A DNA stretch of 64,000 nt from contig CAKOGP040001770.1 of assembly GCA_933822405.4 (NCBI GenBank), positions 124,001-188,000 of the forward strand. The letters are read 5' to 3'. This DNA is from Cylindrotheca closterium. Taxonomy: Eukaryota > Bacillariophyta > Bacillariophyceae > Bacillariales > Bacillariaceae. The notes below the pieces were generated by a model. The model had not been told where the DNA came from and made no database searches. It saw only the letters and a program-made list of their open reading frames with translations. This document shows positions 40,748-50,563 of the stretch, in pieces (positions within the stretch are counted from its first letter, which is position 1; every line of letters starts with the position of its first letter). Made by a program: the position numbers and the translations under genes.

Positions 40748-43499
40748 ATGCCACCACGACAGGAAATGTTGCAATCTCAAGAATCAGTTGGAATCACCGA
40801 CGAGATGGATTTTGAGGTGAGATTTTTTCGAACTTGGCATGCAAGTTTGAAAATCAAAATTCAAACGGAGCATTCGTCAAACCTTTTCCCAGGACTATTA
40901 TAGCGCGTCGCCTTCTAACTCAATGCCTCTCTTTGAATGCCAGGAATCACAACAGACAGAGACCCAACAGGAATCCCAAATGACGCAAACAATGACTCAA
41001 ACACAAGATATACTAACCCCTCCTGATGAATCCTCCAATCTTATTCCACCAACCAGCGCCAATTCCCCCCTTACTCCACCTCCGATAATTCCCTGGGGCC
41101 GATTAGTACCTTCTGGAAGCAAGATGCCGCCTAAAGATTTCATGCCGGATCAAATGGAGTACTGGGCAGGCCGAGGAGGTAAATCAGATATAGGATTGCA
41201 CAAGCCAAAAGTCGGCAAAAAGTGGTCCAAAAGTCAACTCGGCCACATGGAGCATGCGCATTCCATGATTAGTCACAGGCATTGTCGCATCTTTTGCGAA
41301 GCTGGAGTCGGTACGGAACCAAATCAAATATATCTGGAAGATCAATCTCGAAACGGAACGGTGATCAATCAATCCACAGTCCTGAAATCCGGCGAACAAC
41401 GTCTCTTGCACTCTGGCGATGAAATCTGTTTGGTAAATGCTGCCACACTGCGCAAGCGCGTAAAGAACCCTCGCTTACTGGAAGCAATCCTTCAGCATTT
41501 TACATTCATCTTTGTCCAACCATCCAAAACACAGCGGCGAGCCTATGTGAATCCGCGTGTCATGAACTACCGGCATCGAACCAACAGCTTAGGCAGCATT
41601 GCAACAACATCGCCGCCGGCTCATGTACGACGAATCGAAACTCTTTACGAGCTTCGAGAAAAGATTGGGGATGGTACTTCCGGGCAAGTTCGTCGGGCCA
41701 TTCACCGACAAACGGGCAAGGAATTTGCCGTCAAGGTGATTTCGCTACGACGTCAACTCAACAGCAAGCAAATGGAAGAAGAAGTGAGCCTCATGCGGAC
41801 GCTGGATCACCCCTACATTGTACAGTTGGTAGATGTCTTTGTGCAGTCGGGCGTGGCCATGTATTTGGTCATGGAGCTAGTGGCTGGCGGCGATCTCTTT
41901 GATCGGATTGTCCAACAAGAACGGTACACCGAAATGGATGCTCGAAGGGCCATGCGACGATTACTTAGTGCGGTTCATTACTTACACGAGACGTGCCATA
42001 TTGTGCACCGTGATCTAAAGCCCGAGAATATACTTTGTGCATCACCAACGGATGTCAAGGTCGCAGACTTTGGTTTGGCCAAGATTGTCAATAGTGATGG
42101 TCTCAAGACCTTTTGCGGCACACCACAATACTTTGCACCCGAAGTTCTCATGAGGCGAAATACCGTGACGGGACAAGGACGATACGGCAAGCCGGCCGAC
42201 ATGTGGTCTTTGGGAGTCATACTGTACATCTTGCTGACGGGAAAGCCACCTTTTGGAATGATTGACTTTATGGATACCGAAAATGACAATGAAGATCCAT
42301 ATGAAAAGCTACAATTCGATACCGTCGAGGATGCGGAGCTGTGGAAATCCATGCCACAGGCCAAGGATTTGGTGCAACATTTGCTGCGAATGGACCCCAA
42401 GCGACGGTGTTCCGTGCGACAAGCCTGTGACCACCCATGGATCAACATGGAAGATGGGGATACCCACGTCCATCCATTGGACGACCCAGCAGTGACTGGT
42501 CGCAAGCGACTCGTTTTTGACGACGAAAAGAGCAATAATGTCAGGAATGGTGTGAAAGAGACTGTTGCAACGGAGGAAAAGAAGGAAGATGGAGAGGAGA
42601 AGCCAAGACTTGGGCCACAACACCCACGAAAGAACATGTCCCAAAAAGACTTTAGCGAAGCAGCACTGGTGGCACAGACACACAGCTTTATGGAGGTCGA
42701 CGTAAGTGACCCTGACTCTTCGTCACCAAGGTCGTCCGCTAAGGGAACGTCGGGGTCACCAGGTAGGAAAACGAAGAAAACGAAAAAGACTACATCAAGG
42801 CTCTTTCAAGAAGTAATTGCGCAAAGGGTCCAATCCCTTCCGAACCTGGCCCAGCTCAATGTCGAGTCTATTCCCGTGAAGGAACCAAGTGCCAAGAAGC
42901 AGAAAATGGAAACGAAAAAGGAGAACGATGATGAATATTTGTCGGACCCACCAAACTCTCCCAAGAAAGAGAAGCATGCTGTACCGAAACATGGAACCCA
43001 GACAACGTCACCAAATGACACGGCCACACCCGAAACTTCTTCACCACCTTCCAAGTCGAAAGTCACTCCGCATGATGGGGAAATTCAATCTCCCCGTCCA
43101 ACATCTCCCATCAACGACATTAACAGTCGCGGAAATCGATTCCGTCAAGGCGTTTTGGACCAACAGAACCAAAAGAAATCTACTACTAGCGAAGAGAAGA
43201 AAGAAGAAGAAAATTTGTCGACCAAGACGCCCAACATTTCCAACGTTCGAAAGGCCAAGAAGGATGCAGAACCTTCGAAAGAAGACAATGACGAGGAGCA
43301 ACAAGAGGATTGCATCCTGTCACATTTTAGCTCGGAAGCACCATCCAGTTTGGAATCTTTTCCAGAGTCTCCCGTTGCCAACAAGAATTCCGGCAAGAAG
43401 CGAGCACTCGAAGAAATGGAAGACGAAGCCGATCCCAAAAAAAAGAGCAAAAGCGCTACAAGGCAAATGACATTGAGTTCGTGGTTTGTCAAGAAATAA
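40748..43499 (+). CDS. Chk2/Rad53-like checkpoint kinase (SQ/TQ cluster, FHA, kinase, C-terminal PIP-like box)
   Basis: The exons are 40748-40816 and 40893-43499 (891 residues), with a 76-nt phase-0 intron joining M-D-F-E to D-Y-Y-S. Residues 1-70 hold seven SQ/TQ sites (for example Q-S-Q-E, E-S-Q-Q, T-E-T-Q, M-T-Q-T), an ATM/ATR-type cluster. The FHA domain (about 90-205) shows S-M-I-S-H-R-H-C-R-I and D-Q-S-R-N-G-T-V-I-N, the phosphothreonine-binding loops. The kinase domain (about 272-540) has G-D-G-T-S-G-Q-V, A-V-K-V, H-R-D-L-K-P-E-N, A-D-F-G-L and A-P-E-V-L. The roughly 350-residue tail is Ser/Lys/Glu-rich and disordered, ending R-Q-M-T-L-S-S-W-F-V-K-K, which fits a PCNA-interacting (PIP) box. 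The family halts the cell cycle after DNA damage. SQ/TQ-FHA-kinase order is exactly Chk2; the PIP-like end is unusual. Confidence 0.93.
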
Positions 43500-43689
43500 T
43501 GAAGTAATAGAAATAGAGCAAGATAGTGTCAAGCACACAAGTGAGCGAAGGAATGAAAGGAAAAACAGAATATAGGTGTATCGCAATATTCATCGAACAA
43601 AAAAAACTATAGAGCGCTGCAATCTTTTGCGGTTGTACCGTCGTATGACCTATGCTGCTTCCACATAACAATCATTCTTATTCACATTA

Positions 43690-45012
43690 TTATCGTTGTA
43701 CATTCCAATCGTAAGCTTTACGCTCGTGCCACCATTGAGGCAGTCGGCTGTAGGATGACACTGTCTTGGGTGCACTGTCCCCTCGAAATTGTGAGAACCA
43801 GTTGGCAACCTTGTTGACTGGATTCGTTGCCTCCAAGTAGAGGTAGGGCAATCCCAAACTCACCAAGAGGCCATCCAAACCACCAAATCCCTTATTGGAC
43901 CCCGTGTAGGCATCACCGACATATCCCATGGTTTGCCACAAAAGCTGCTTGTCGGGTGTCCACAAGAAAGATTCCACTTGCGGTCCCGTGGTAAATGTCA
44001 CCGGAGGTTCATTCCTTTTGGGTGCGGCCAACTTGAGACCCGAATTTGGAATGCTGACACTGCCCAAGTGGGTTCCCGAATATCGTGCAAAGACCCATAT
44101 TCTAATATATGTATTTTTAAAAACATGAGCAAGTGACAACTTTTGAAACGCCTTCAAGGACACGACAAGTCATGTCTCTTACCTCCATGGATCATCTGGA
44201 TCCTGGTGCCAACCGTCATACGAAACGGAAAGATCTGGGACTGCTGATGCCAAGTCTAGTCCATTGTCATTGTAGTACTCCATCAGATTAACAAAGTCCA
44301 ACTTTCCAATAGGACCAACCTTTGGGCTAGTGAAGACAAAAGCATCGTGCATCGTATGCTGCATTCCCACCGATACTCGCGTCATACCTCCACCGGCAAG
44401 ATCAATGAGTTCAATGTACTCCTCAGTCCACTCCTTCAATATTTCAAAGGATGGTACATTCGATATGACATCATTTTCAAACTCGTCTTCATAATATATT
44501 TCATCATCTGCATCTTCATCTACATGCAATTCGGCATCTTCCTCCATTTCTTCTTCCATTTCCATCGTATCCGAATACGTTGTACCGTCGGTGCTGTAGG
44601 TTTCTACATATCTTTCTTGAAAGGCACGCTCTACTTCTTCTTCCCAGTCTGGCGATAACAAATCCCCTTCTGCAGCAATGCTATTCATGACAGCTTCCAC
44701 CGTCGCTTCAGCGTCCACTGGAGCATCACCAGCCGCAGCCGCAGCCTCTTCATCGAACATCCATTCATAATTTTCTTCCGCCAAGAACATTCCATTGGCA
44801 TCCTTCTCTTCCGACACTTCGTAGGAGTTATTATCATAATAATTAGATTCTCGATCCTTATATTGCAATCCGTCATTGTTTTTGGGTATTCGGTTGGAGG
44901 AAGAGTTTGGTGTCAAGCCAAAGGTTCTAGTGGTGGAGGTTGAAATCACCAAGGCGGTGGTCACAAATGTTGTGACAAGATGCCGTCTTTTGGTTGTATT
45001 AAAGGTGACCAT
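43690..45012 (-). CDS. NTF2/SnoaL-like protein with N-terminal leader, probably plastid
   Basis: The exons are 44183-45012 and 43690-44101 (413 residues), with an 81-nt phase-2 intron. The start ATG at 45012 (MVTFNTTKRRH) gives a hydrophobic leader (V-T-T-F-V-T-T-A-L-V-I-S) followed by R-T-F-G-L-T-P, a plausible bipartite plastid presequence with F. Residues about 60-190 are very acidic and disordered. From about 200 on there is a compact alpha/beta domain: I-L-K-E-W-T-E-E-Y-I-E-L-I, G-K-L-D-F-V-N-L-M, S-V-S-Y-D-G-W-H-Q-D-P-D-D-P-W-R joined to I-W-V-F-A-R-Y-S-G-T-H. This resembles SnoaL/NTF2-like folds. No catalytic function is assigned. It is divergent from PsbQ' across 366 bp. Confidence 0.75.
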
Positions 45013-45378
45013 TGTGTGTCTATTATCAGTTCGTGGTTGTTGAGCTGATTGTGTCAATCCAAGAGGCTTATAATGATCTCTTGGTCAAGTGGTGTTATTA
45101 TTGTTGATTTGGTTATGCGTTATTGCAGAATAAGATCGACACAGTTGACTGACTGATGACTTGGCAGCATTTTCACACCGGGCGCGTCAGCATTGACAAC
45201 ACTGTGCTGTCGCATCAATGTCGTTGCTATTTGATTACATCGACATGACTCAGCCCAAACTGCCGATGATGTTTCAAAACCATCATCACATGAAAATAAC
45301 AAAGAGTTGTCTCACACCCTTCTGACTCATCATCATCACAAACACAAAATAGTTGCTTCAAGAACACAATAAAATACG
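45013..45378. promoter_or_regulatory. Bidirectional promoter of two plastid-type genes, with two TGACTCA sites
   Basis: This 366-bp spacer lies between divergent genes. TGACTCA occurs at 45246-45252 and 45323-45329, the palindromic core bound by bZIP/AP-1-type factors. bZIP factors are known to regulate light-responsive genes in stramenopiles. The function of these sites is inferred, since a 7-mer can occur by chance. Confidence 0.4.
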
Positions 45379-45972
45379 ATGAAGTCTACGATATTCCTAC
45401 TCTTTTCCGTGCTTGCATTCTCCAATGCTTGGACCCCTGCATCTCAACCAGCAGCACAAACAAAATCATCCACCCAATTGGATTCCATGTCGCGAGGAAC
45501 CTTTGTCAGTGGCCTAGTTGCAGGAGTTATTGGAAACACTCTCCTCATGCCCACCGAGCCCGCCAACGCTGACGTAACCAGCAAGCTTGCCAGTGCCAGT
45601 GCTCTTCGCAACATCAAGCGTGCCCAAAAACAACTCCCCAAGCTGCAAACCGTGGCCGAATCCAACGATTTTGCGGGCGTCAAGGAATTCTTGAGAACCC
45701 CACCCTTTGGAGATTCCCGAAAATACTGTTTTACACTTGTCCGGGGAGCGGAAGATGGTCCCAAGGCAGCCGAAATCGAAAAGGTCTACAAGGCCTATGT
45801 TTCCAGCATTGAAAAGATTGACGGAACCGCATCGCTTGGATTCCGAGGGCGAAAGATTCCTCAAATGCAACTGAGCGAAGAGTACTTGGTGGTCCAATCA
45901 GCTATGTCTGACTTTCTCAAAGTAGCGGAAGAGGCTGCCGAAATTCCAGTTCAATACGATGATGCCGAGTAA
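45379..45972 (+). CDS. PsbQ'-like extrinsic oxygen-evolving protein of photosystem II
   Basis: The intronless gene encodes 197 residues from ATG 45379. The targeting sequence appears tripartite: signal peptide (I-F-L-L-F-S-V-L-A-F-S-N-A) then W-T-P-A at the plastid-cleavage position, and a second hydrophobic part ending P-A-N-A-D, a thylakoid-lumen cleavage site. The mature protein is a four-helix bundle: A-S-A-L-R-N-I-K-R-A-Q-K, V-K-E-F-L-R-T-P-P-F, G-D-S-R-K-Y-C-F-T-L-V-R-G, D-G-T-A-S-L-G-F-R-G-R-K and L-K-V-A-E-E-A. The A-L-R-N...T-L-V-R-G...A-S-L-G pattern is that of red-lineage PsbQ'. It should bind the lumenal face of PSII and stabilise the Mn cluster. Confidence 0.75.
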   Translation: MKSTIFLLFSVLAFSNAWTPASQPAAQTKSSTQLDSMSRGTFVSGLVAGVIGNTLLMPTEPANADVTSKLASASALRNIKRAQKQLPKLQTVAESNDFAGVKEFLRTPPFGDSRKYCFTLVRGAEDGPKAAEIEKVYKAYVSSIEKIDGTASLGFRGRKIPQMQLSEEYLVVQSAMSDFLKVAEEAAEIPVQYDDAE

Positions 45973-46288
45973 AATCATAATCAGACTGCTTCGTCTTTTG
46001 TACAAAACGATAAGACATTAGTATATATATTGAATCGATCGCATAAAATACAATACTATTTTACAATAGACTTGATATTACCTATTGTACAGTTTCCAGC
46101 ATAAGCCTATGGTGTCCCAACTTTTTTCCTTTTGTATTGCTGGAATATCGATGAAGCATACGATATGGATTCCTCCCCCATTATTCCATTATTCCCACCA
46201 TGCAACCACCACTCTTGTTTCCATACATCATCATGCTTTATTGCTCACACAGTCTATCAAAAGAATATCCTTCCCCCAATGATTGTCA

Positions 46289-46993
46289 CTATATTGTACG
46301 TTGGTGGGTATCAAGTCGATGATCCAACCATTCTTGTACCGTCGATTGCAAAAATGGAATATCGTCATAGCCATTGTAAGGTGTCAGTTGCAACAGAGCA
46401 TCCTTCTGTTGAAAGTGTTGGACAATGGGATCCATGTGATTGTGATAGATTTTCAATCGTTCCTCCACGACTTCTTCGGTATCATCCTCTCGAATGACCC
46501 AATTCTGGTCGGGGTGACAAGGACGATGACAATTTTGTGGTTGACTCGGCGGCAGGTAAAAGTTGTCAAAGTCAACACCATTGATGGAAAAGTTCTGGTT
46601 GCATAGATTGCAAAATCGACGACCCAGCAATTTGGTCTTGCATACTTTATCGGGAACACTGAGTTGTAACATGGCCTGAATCTGTTATTGTGGCGGAAAG
46701 CTGTCCTTCATGACATGGATCTGTTTGAGGGTTCGAGGAAAGCCATCGAGTAGGTATCCAGTTCCATTCGTAGTACCATTGTTCTTGTCTTTCAGGGATT
46801 CCAACAAAGCATTGCTCACGACCTCGTCATCAATGAGTTTCCCATCTCCCAGATTAAGATCTGGCAGTTGTTCTCGCAAGACGTCACTCATGGACACTAC
46901 TGGAATTTGCAAGGCTTTGGCCAAATGACGGCCATAACTTCCCTTGCCGCTTCCAGGTGGGCCTATCAGACCCAGATTCTTGAAGAGTACCAT
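46289..46993 (-). pseudogene. AK: Adenylate kinase interrupted by an in-frame TAA stop
   Basis: One frame runs from ATG 46993 to a terminal stop at 46289, broken only by TAA at 46685-46687 (codon 103). The N-terminal half has the P-loop G-P-P-G-S-G-K-G and D-G-F-P-R-T-L-K-Q. The C-terminal half has the LID region with K-L-L-G-R-R-F-C-N-L-C-N-Q (a possible zinc C-x2-C) and continues R-E-D-D-T-E-E-V. Family alignment expects P-P-Q-Y-Q-I-Q-A-M at the break, so TAA stands where tyrosine (TAT/TAC) would be. No splice sites flank it. It could be a recent null allele, a sequencing error, or stop readthrough. If only the first 102 residues are made the enzyme lacks its LID and would be inactive. It is divergent from NudC. 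Confidence 0.85.
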
Positions 46994-47171
46994 GATGATA
47001 CTGATACTGATGATGGAACCTCTTTTGATGTATGTACAATGTGTTATATATGGCGATGATGGATGAATGTATTGAATATATACATGGTGAGGTTTTGAGT
47101 TTGGAGGATGGATTTTTTGGATTTTCGATCTCCTTCCAAATTTTGGTGACGTCCTCCCGTCAACAGTCAAA

Positions 47172-48677
47172 ATGGACCCTAAAATAAATGGAAACGATGA
47201 CGATGACAGGCACAAAAACAAAACGACGACAAAAACACCAATCACACCAACAACACACACAATGACCAACTTTGTGGACGATGAACGATTCGATGCAATG
47301 TATATGCACGTCTCTGATACAGCAAGAGGGATTGAACCCATGCTAGACACTGTCTTTAGTTTCTGTAAGTACTTGAGTTGTTGTTGTTGCTAATGCCATA
47401 TGATGGAGAGTGTAGAGTGTGTAGTGTATATAATATTTGGATTCGGGCCACTTCAACCACCAAGAGGGGAACGAAGATGATGATTACAACAAAAACTCAT
47501 GGATCGATAGGACTAAAGTATTCCAAGAGAATACAGTGTTGAGAAGTTTTCAATGTAACTGATTTCGTTTTCCTCTGGGTTTTGACGGATGAATGAATGG
47601 CCCGAGACGCGACGTTTTTTGAGACTGGAATTGCTGTTTGAACTCTTGGCAATATGGCTCACACCAAATTTTTCTTTTTGCTCTCGTTTTACACTTTTTT
47701 TAGTGCGACGAAAGACTGATTTCTTCTCGGGACCTCCTGGTGCCGAAAATGGCACTGCCGCCGCCATTGCCAAGGTGAACCAAGTCTTGAACAAACATGC
47801 CAAATTGTACCAAGAGGAGCAAGACAAAAAGGCTGCTATTGCCGCTGCCAAAAAGAAGAAAAAGGAAGACGCTGAGGCCAAGAAAAAGGCGGAACGAGAA
47901 GCCAATGCGGTGAATCCTATGCAATTGGCGGCGGAAGCCGCACGAAAAGCTGCCGCAGACGCCAAAAAGGCTGAGCCCGGAATCGTGGAAATGGGAAACG
48001 ATGGAGGGTTTGATATTTCTTCTTCATCGTCTTCGACTCCAGCACCTACTGCTTCCATGCCACAATCTAGTAGTGAACCTGCTGCTGCTGCTGCTGAACC
48101 AGCCAAGAAAGCTGCTGCTGCTGCCCCAGAAGAGGCAAAGGAAGATGACACACCAGGACTGGGCAACGGTGGTACCGAGCCAGGAAAGTACGTGTGGACT
48201 CAAACCTTGGCGGAAGTTTCCGTCACGGTTCCATTGCCGGACAACACGCGGGGCAAAGATTTGAACGTGACCATTGCGAGAACCAGTCTCAAGGTTGGTT
48301 TGAAGAAAGACAAGGGAGAATGGATCATCAATGCTCCCTTGACCAAAACTGCCATTGTCGACGATTCCTTTTGGACGGTCGAAGATGGCAATCGTCTCGT
48401 GATTAACTTGCAAAAGTCCAATCAAATGGAATGGTGGGACAGCCTTTGTCAGGGTCACAAGAAGATTGATGTCAAAAAGATCTCACCCGAAAACTCGTCA
48501 CTAGGTGATCTGGACGGAGAAACCCGCAAGACTGTCGAAAAGATGATGTTTGACCAGCGACAAAAGGCCATGGGACTTCCGACCAGTGACGAACAAACCA
48601 AGATGGATGCCATTGACAATTTCAAGAAAGCGCATCCCGAAATGGACTTTAGCAAGGCCAAGATCAACATGTCATAA
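47172..48677 (+). CDS. NUDC: NudC-family nuclear distribution / dynein co-chaperone
   Basis: The exons are 47172-47364 and 47704-48677; the 339-nt phase-1 intron runs GTAAGT to TTTTTTTAG. Starting at 47172 gives 388 residues; the second ATG at 47262 (MTNFVDDERFDAMY) fits NudC N-termini better and gives 358. The N-terminal NudC motif reads R-G-I-E-P-M-L-D-T-V-F-S-F-L-R-R-K-T-D-F-F across the junction. A long K/A/E coiled coil (residues about 90-150) and an Ala/Ser linker follow. The CS (p23-like) domain is Y-V-W-T-Q-T-L-A-E-V-S-V-T-V-P-L through L-V-I-N-L-Q-K. The conserved C-terminus is F-D-Q-R-Q-K-A-M-G-L-P-T-S-D-E. The family is an Hsp90 co-chaperone that stabilises dynein-pathway proteins such as LIS1. 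Confidence 0.93.
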
Positions 48678-48855
48678 CTATTGAAAATAGAACAGAAGAG
48701 GCGAGTGGAAGGCGCACCATCATTCTTTTAATTCTGTACATACTACTGTAACTACTATGAGTGTTTCCTTTTGCCATCCAAATTTTAAGATTACACTGTC
48801 GTTCAAAAGCTGGCTAGACCATGGTATGCAATCGCGAAGCATACAAAACTAGAAA

Positions 48856-49614
48856 CTACCGTCTCGTTGGACGCTTCCTCCGCAGTTTGGGTCCAGTGGA
48901 AAAGGCATTAGCAGCAGTCTCCTCAGTGTTCATTGCTGGGTTTCGCTTTCCACGATTCCGCAAAAATACGTCTTGCAAGGACACCAAACGTCGGGCAAGG
49001 TCCCACGAATGACCGTGGCTGTGTCTACCTCCATTGCGTTTGTGTTGTTTCCAATACAAGTGGACCATTTCTCGTCGCTGATCGGAAGTTAATCGAACAC
49101 CTGTCAAATCGCGGAACCAATCCAAAAAGTCTTCTTCCGTATGCTCCAACAAATCCCCATCATCATCATCATCATGATCTCGGGGTGGCTTGTTGTGAAA
49201 CTGGCGTCGATCATGTTCCTTGCGAATTTGTTCAAAAGCAGCTCGAATGGCTACAAATTTGTCAGATGATGATGATGATGATGATGATGATTCGTTGGTG
49301 GATGTCTCAGAAGAGGAGGATGCTGGTGACGATGATGAAGTAGTAGTAGTAGTAGTATTAGAGGTATCAGGGTGATGCTGCATTGCCAATTGGATAAAGG
49401 TCTTCTTGACGGTCTCAAAGGATGCATTGGGTGGCAAGCCAAGCACTCGAAAGGGATTGTTGATTCGACGACTCGTCGTTAAGTGTCTCTTGGAATAAAT
49501 CCAAACAACAGGCGAAGAAGTTGTGGTTGTTGTTCTTGACATTGGCCATGTTTGTGGACAGTGGTGTATCGCCAGCTGTATCGGTAATCTCCTCTTAAAG
49601 GCATGTGAATTCAT
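48856..49614 (-). CDS. DnaJ-domain (Hsp40) protein, mitochondrial candidate
   Basis: The intronless gene encodes 252 residues from ATG 49614. The basic, Ser/Thr-rich N-terminus (H-A-F-K-R-R-L-P, S-K-R-H-L-T-T-S-R-R) resembles a mitochondrial leader. The J domain has N-P-F-R-V-L-G-L-P-P-N-A-S, V-K-K-T-F-I-Q-L-A and M-Q-H-H-P-D, so the HPD motif that stimulates Hsp70 is intact. After HPD comes a roughly 45-residue Thr/Ser insertion encoded by ACT/TCA microsatellites, then the closing helix F-V-A-I-R-A-A-F-E-Q-I-R. The tail includes a run of Asp, D-F-L-D-W-F-R-D-L-T-G, and a basic end. Which Hsp70 it serves is unknown. Confidence 0.85.
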   Translation of the reverse strand: MNSHAFKRRLPIQLAIHHCPQTWPMSRTTTTTSSPVVWIYSKRHLTTSRRINNPFRVLGLPPNASFETVKKTFIQLAMQHHPDTSNTTTTTTSSSSPASSSSETSTNESSSSSSSSSDKFVAIRAAFEQIRKEHDRRQFHNKPPRDHDDDDDGDLLEHTEEDFLDWFRDLTGVRLTSDQRREMVHLYWKQHKRNGGRHSHGHSWDLARRLVSLQDVFLRNRGKRNPAMNTEETAANAFSTGPKLRRKRPTRR

Positions 49615-50563
49615 CGTAGGTAGAAATTTCTTGCAATGTTCTACAGTGAGACTGCAATATATAAAGGTCGATGCGATGGGCTGATTACCAGGTACACATT
49701 ACATTAGTCGCATGCATTATTCGTCGTCATGCATTTTGGATGAATGACTCGAACGGGTCGGCTCGCAGGCAACATTTTTGAAATTGAAAAAAAAACCGAA
49801 AAATAGTTCTGGAAAAGTCGAAACTGAAAACAAATCAAAGCCACTCCGACTGCGGTAATGCATATTTTTAAAAATACACATACTCGTACTCCTTTCAACG
49901 ATCCGACCGACCTATCAATGACCCACCGCACGATAATGAAGATGCAGTCGACATCTTTCGTCATATATATATATATGATCGACAATGGTCTGACCTTCCA
50001 ACACTTTACAATCAGCGTCCCGAATCCATCATGACATCAAAACAATCCATCCTACAGTACAAAACACCGCATATCCACCGAGACCACCAAACGAGGAGTC
50101 TAGCGCTCCACAGTCCCACTTAGACATATTTACGTAGAATCAGAATTTCCTGGCTACATCATTTCTCGGTCAATTGGCATGTGCTGAATTGAGATTGAAT
50201 GTTGCCAGTCAATTTGATTCGGTGAAAGGGGTCGAACTGAGACCATTGCGTTTAAGGATGTAGATGGATAAAAATTGTTCGCGTTCGCATTCGGAGGGAG
50301 TGTTAATTCAAGTTTTTCTGCGAACCTCCGAAAAAAATAGCATTACTTAGTACATCAATGTCACCCTATTTATAGTAGCTTGTCCTGCCGATTTCAAACT
50401 ACTTATTGTCCAACGGAAATCAAATTCATTTGAAATAGCTGAAACTGGAAACACATGATCCATCGCATCCAAACTTCGTCCATCGTGTCCACACGACCAT
50501 GGTCACGTCACGGAATGCTGGGATGCACTCCCCCTTTTATCTCAAAATATATCATTCCGCAGC
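49615..50563. other. 950-bp intergenic region upstream of the transposase-like gene
   Basis: No gene is seen. A 93-codon minus-strand frame (49704-49985) has no family features. An AT microsatellite (tatatatatata) lies at about 49963-49976. No terminal inverted repeat matching the sequence after 54115 was found by eye. Confidence 0.45.

Noticed and set aside
46685..46687. Selenocysteine or intron as the explanation of the adenylate kinase stop
   Set aside because: The codon is TAA rather than TGA, and no GT donor lies close enough upstream to splice it out without losing conserved residues.
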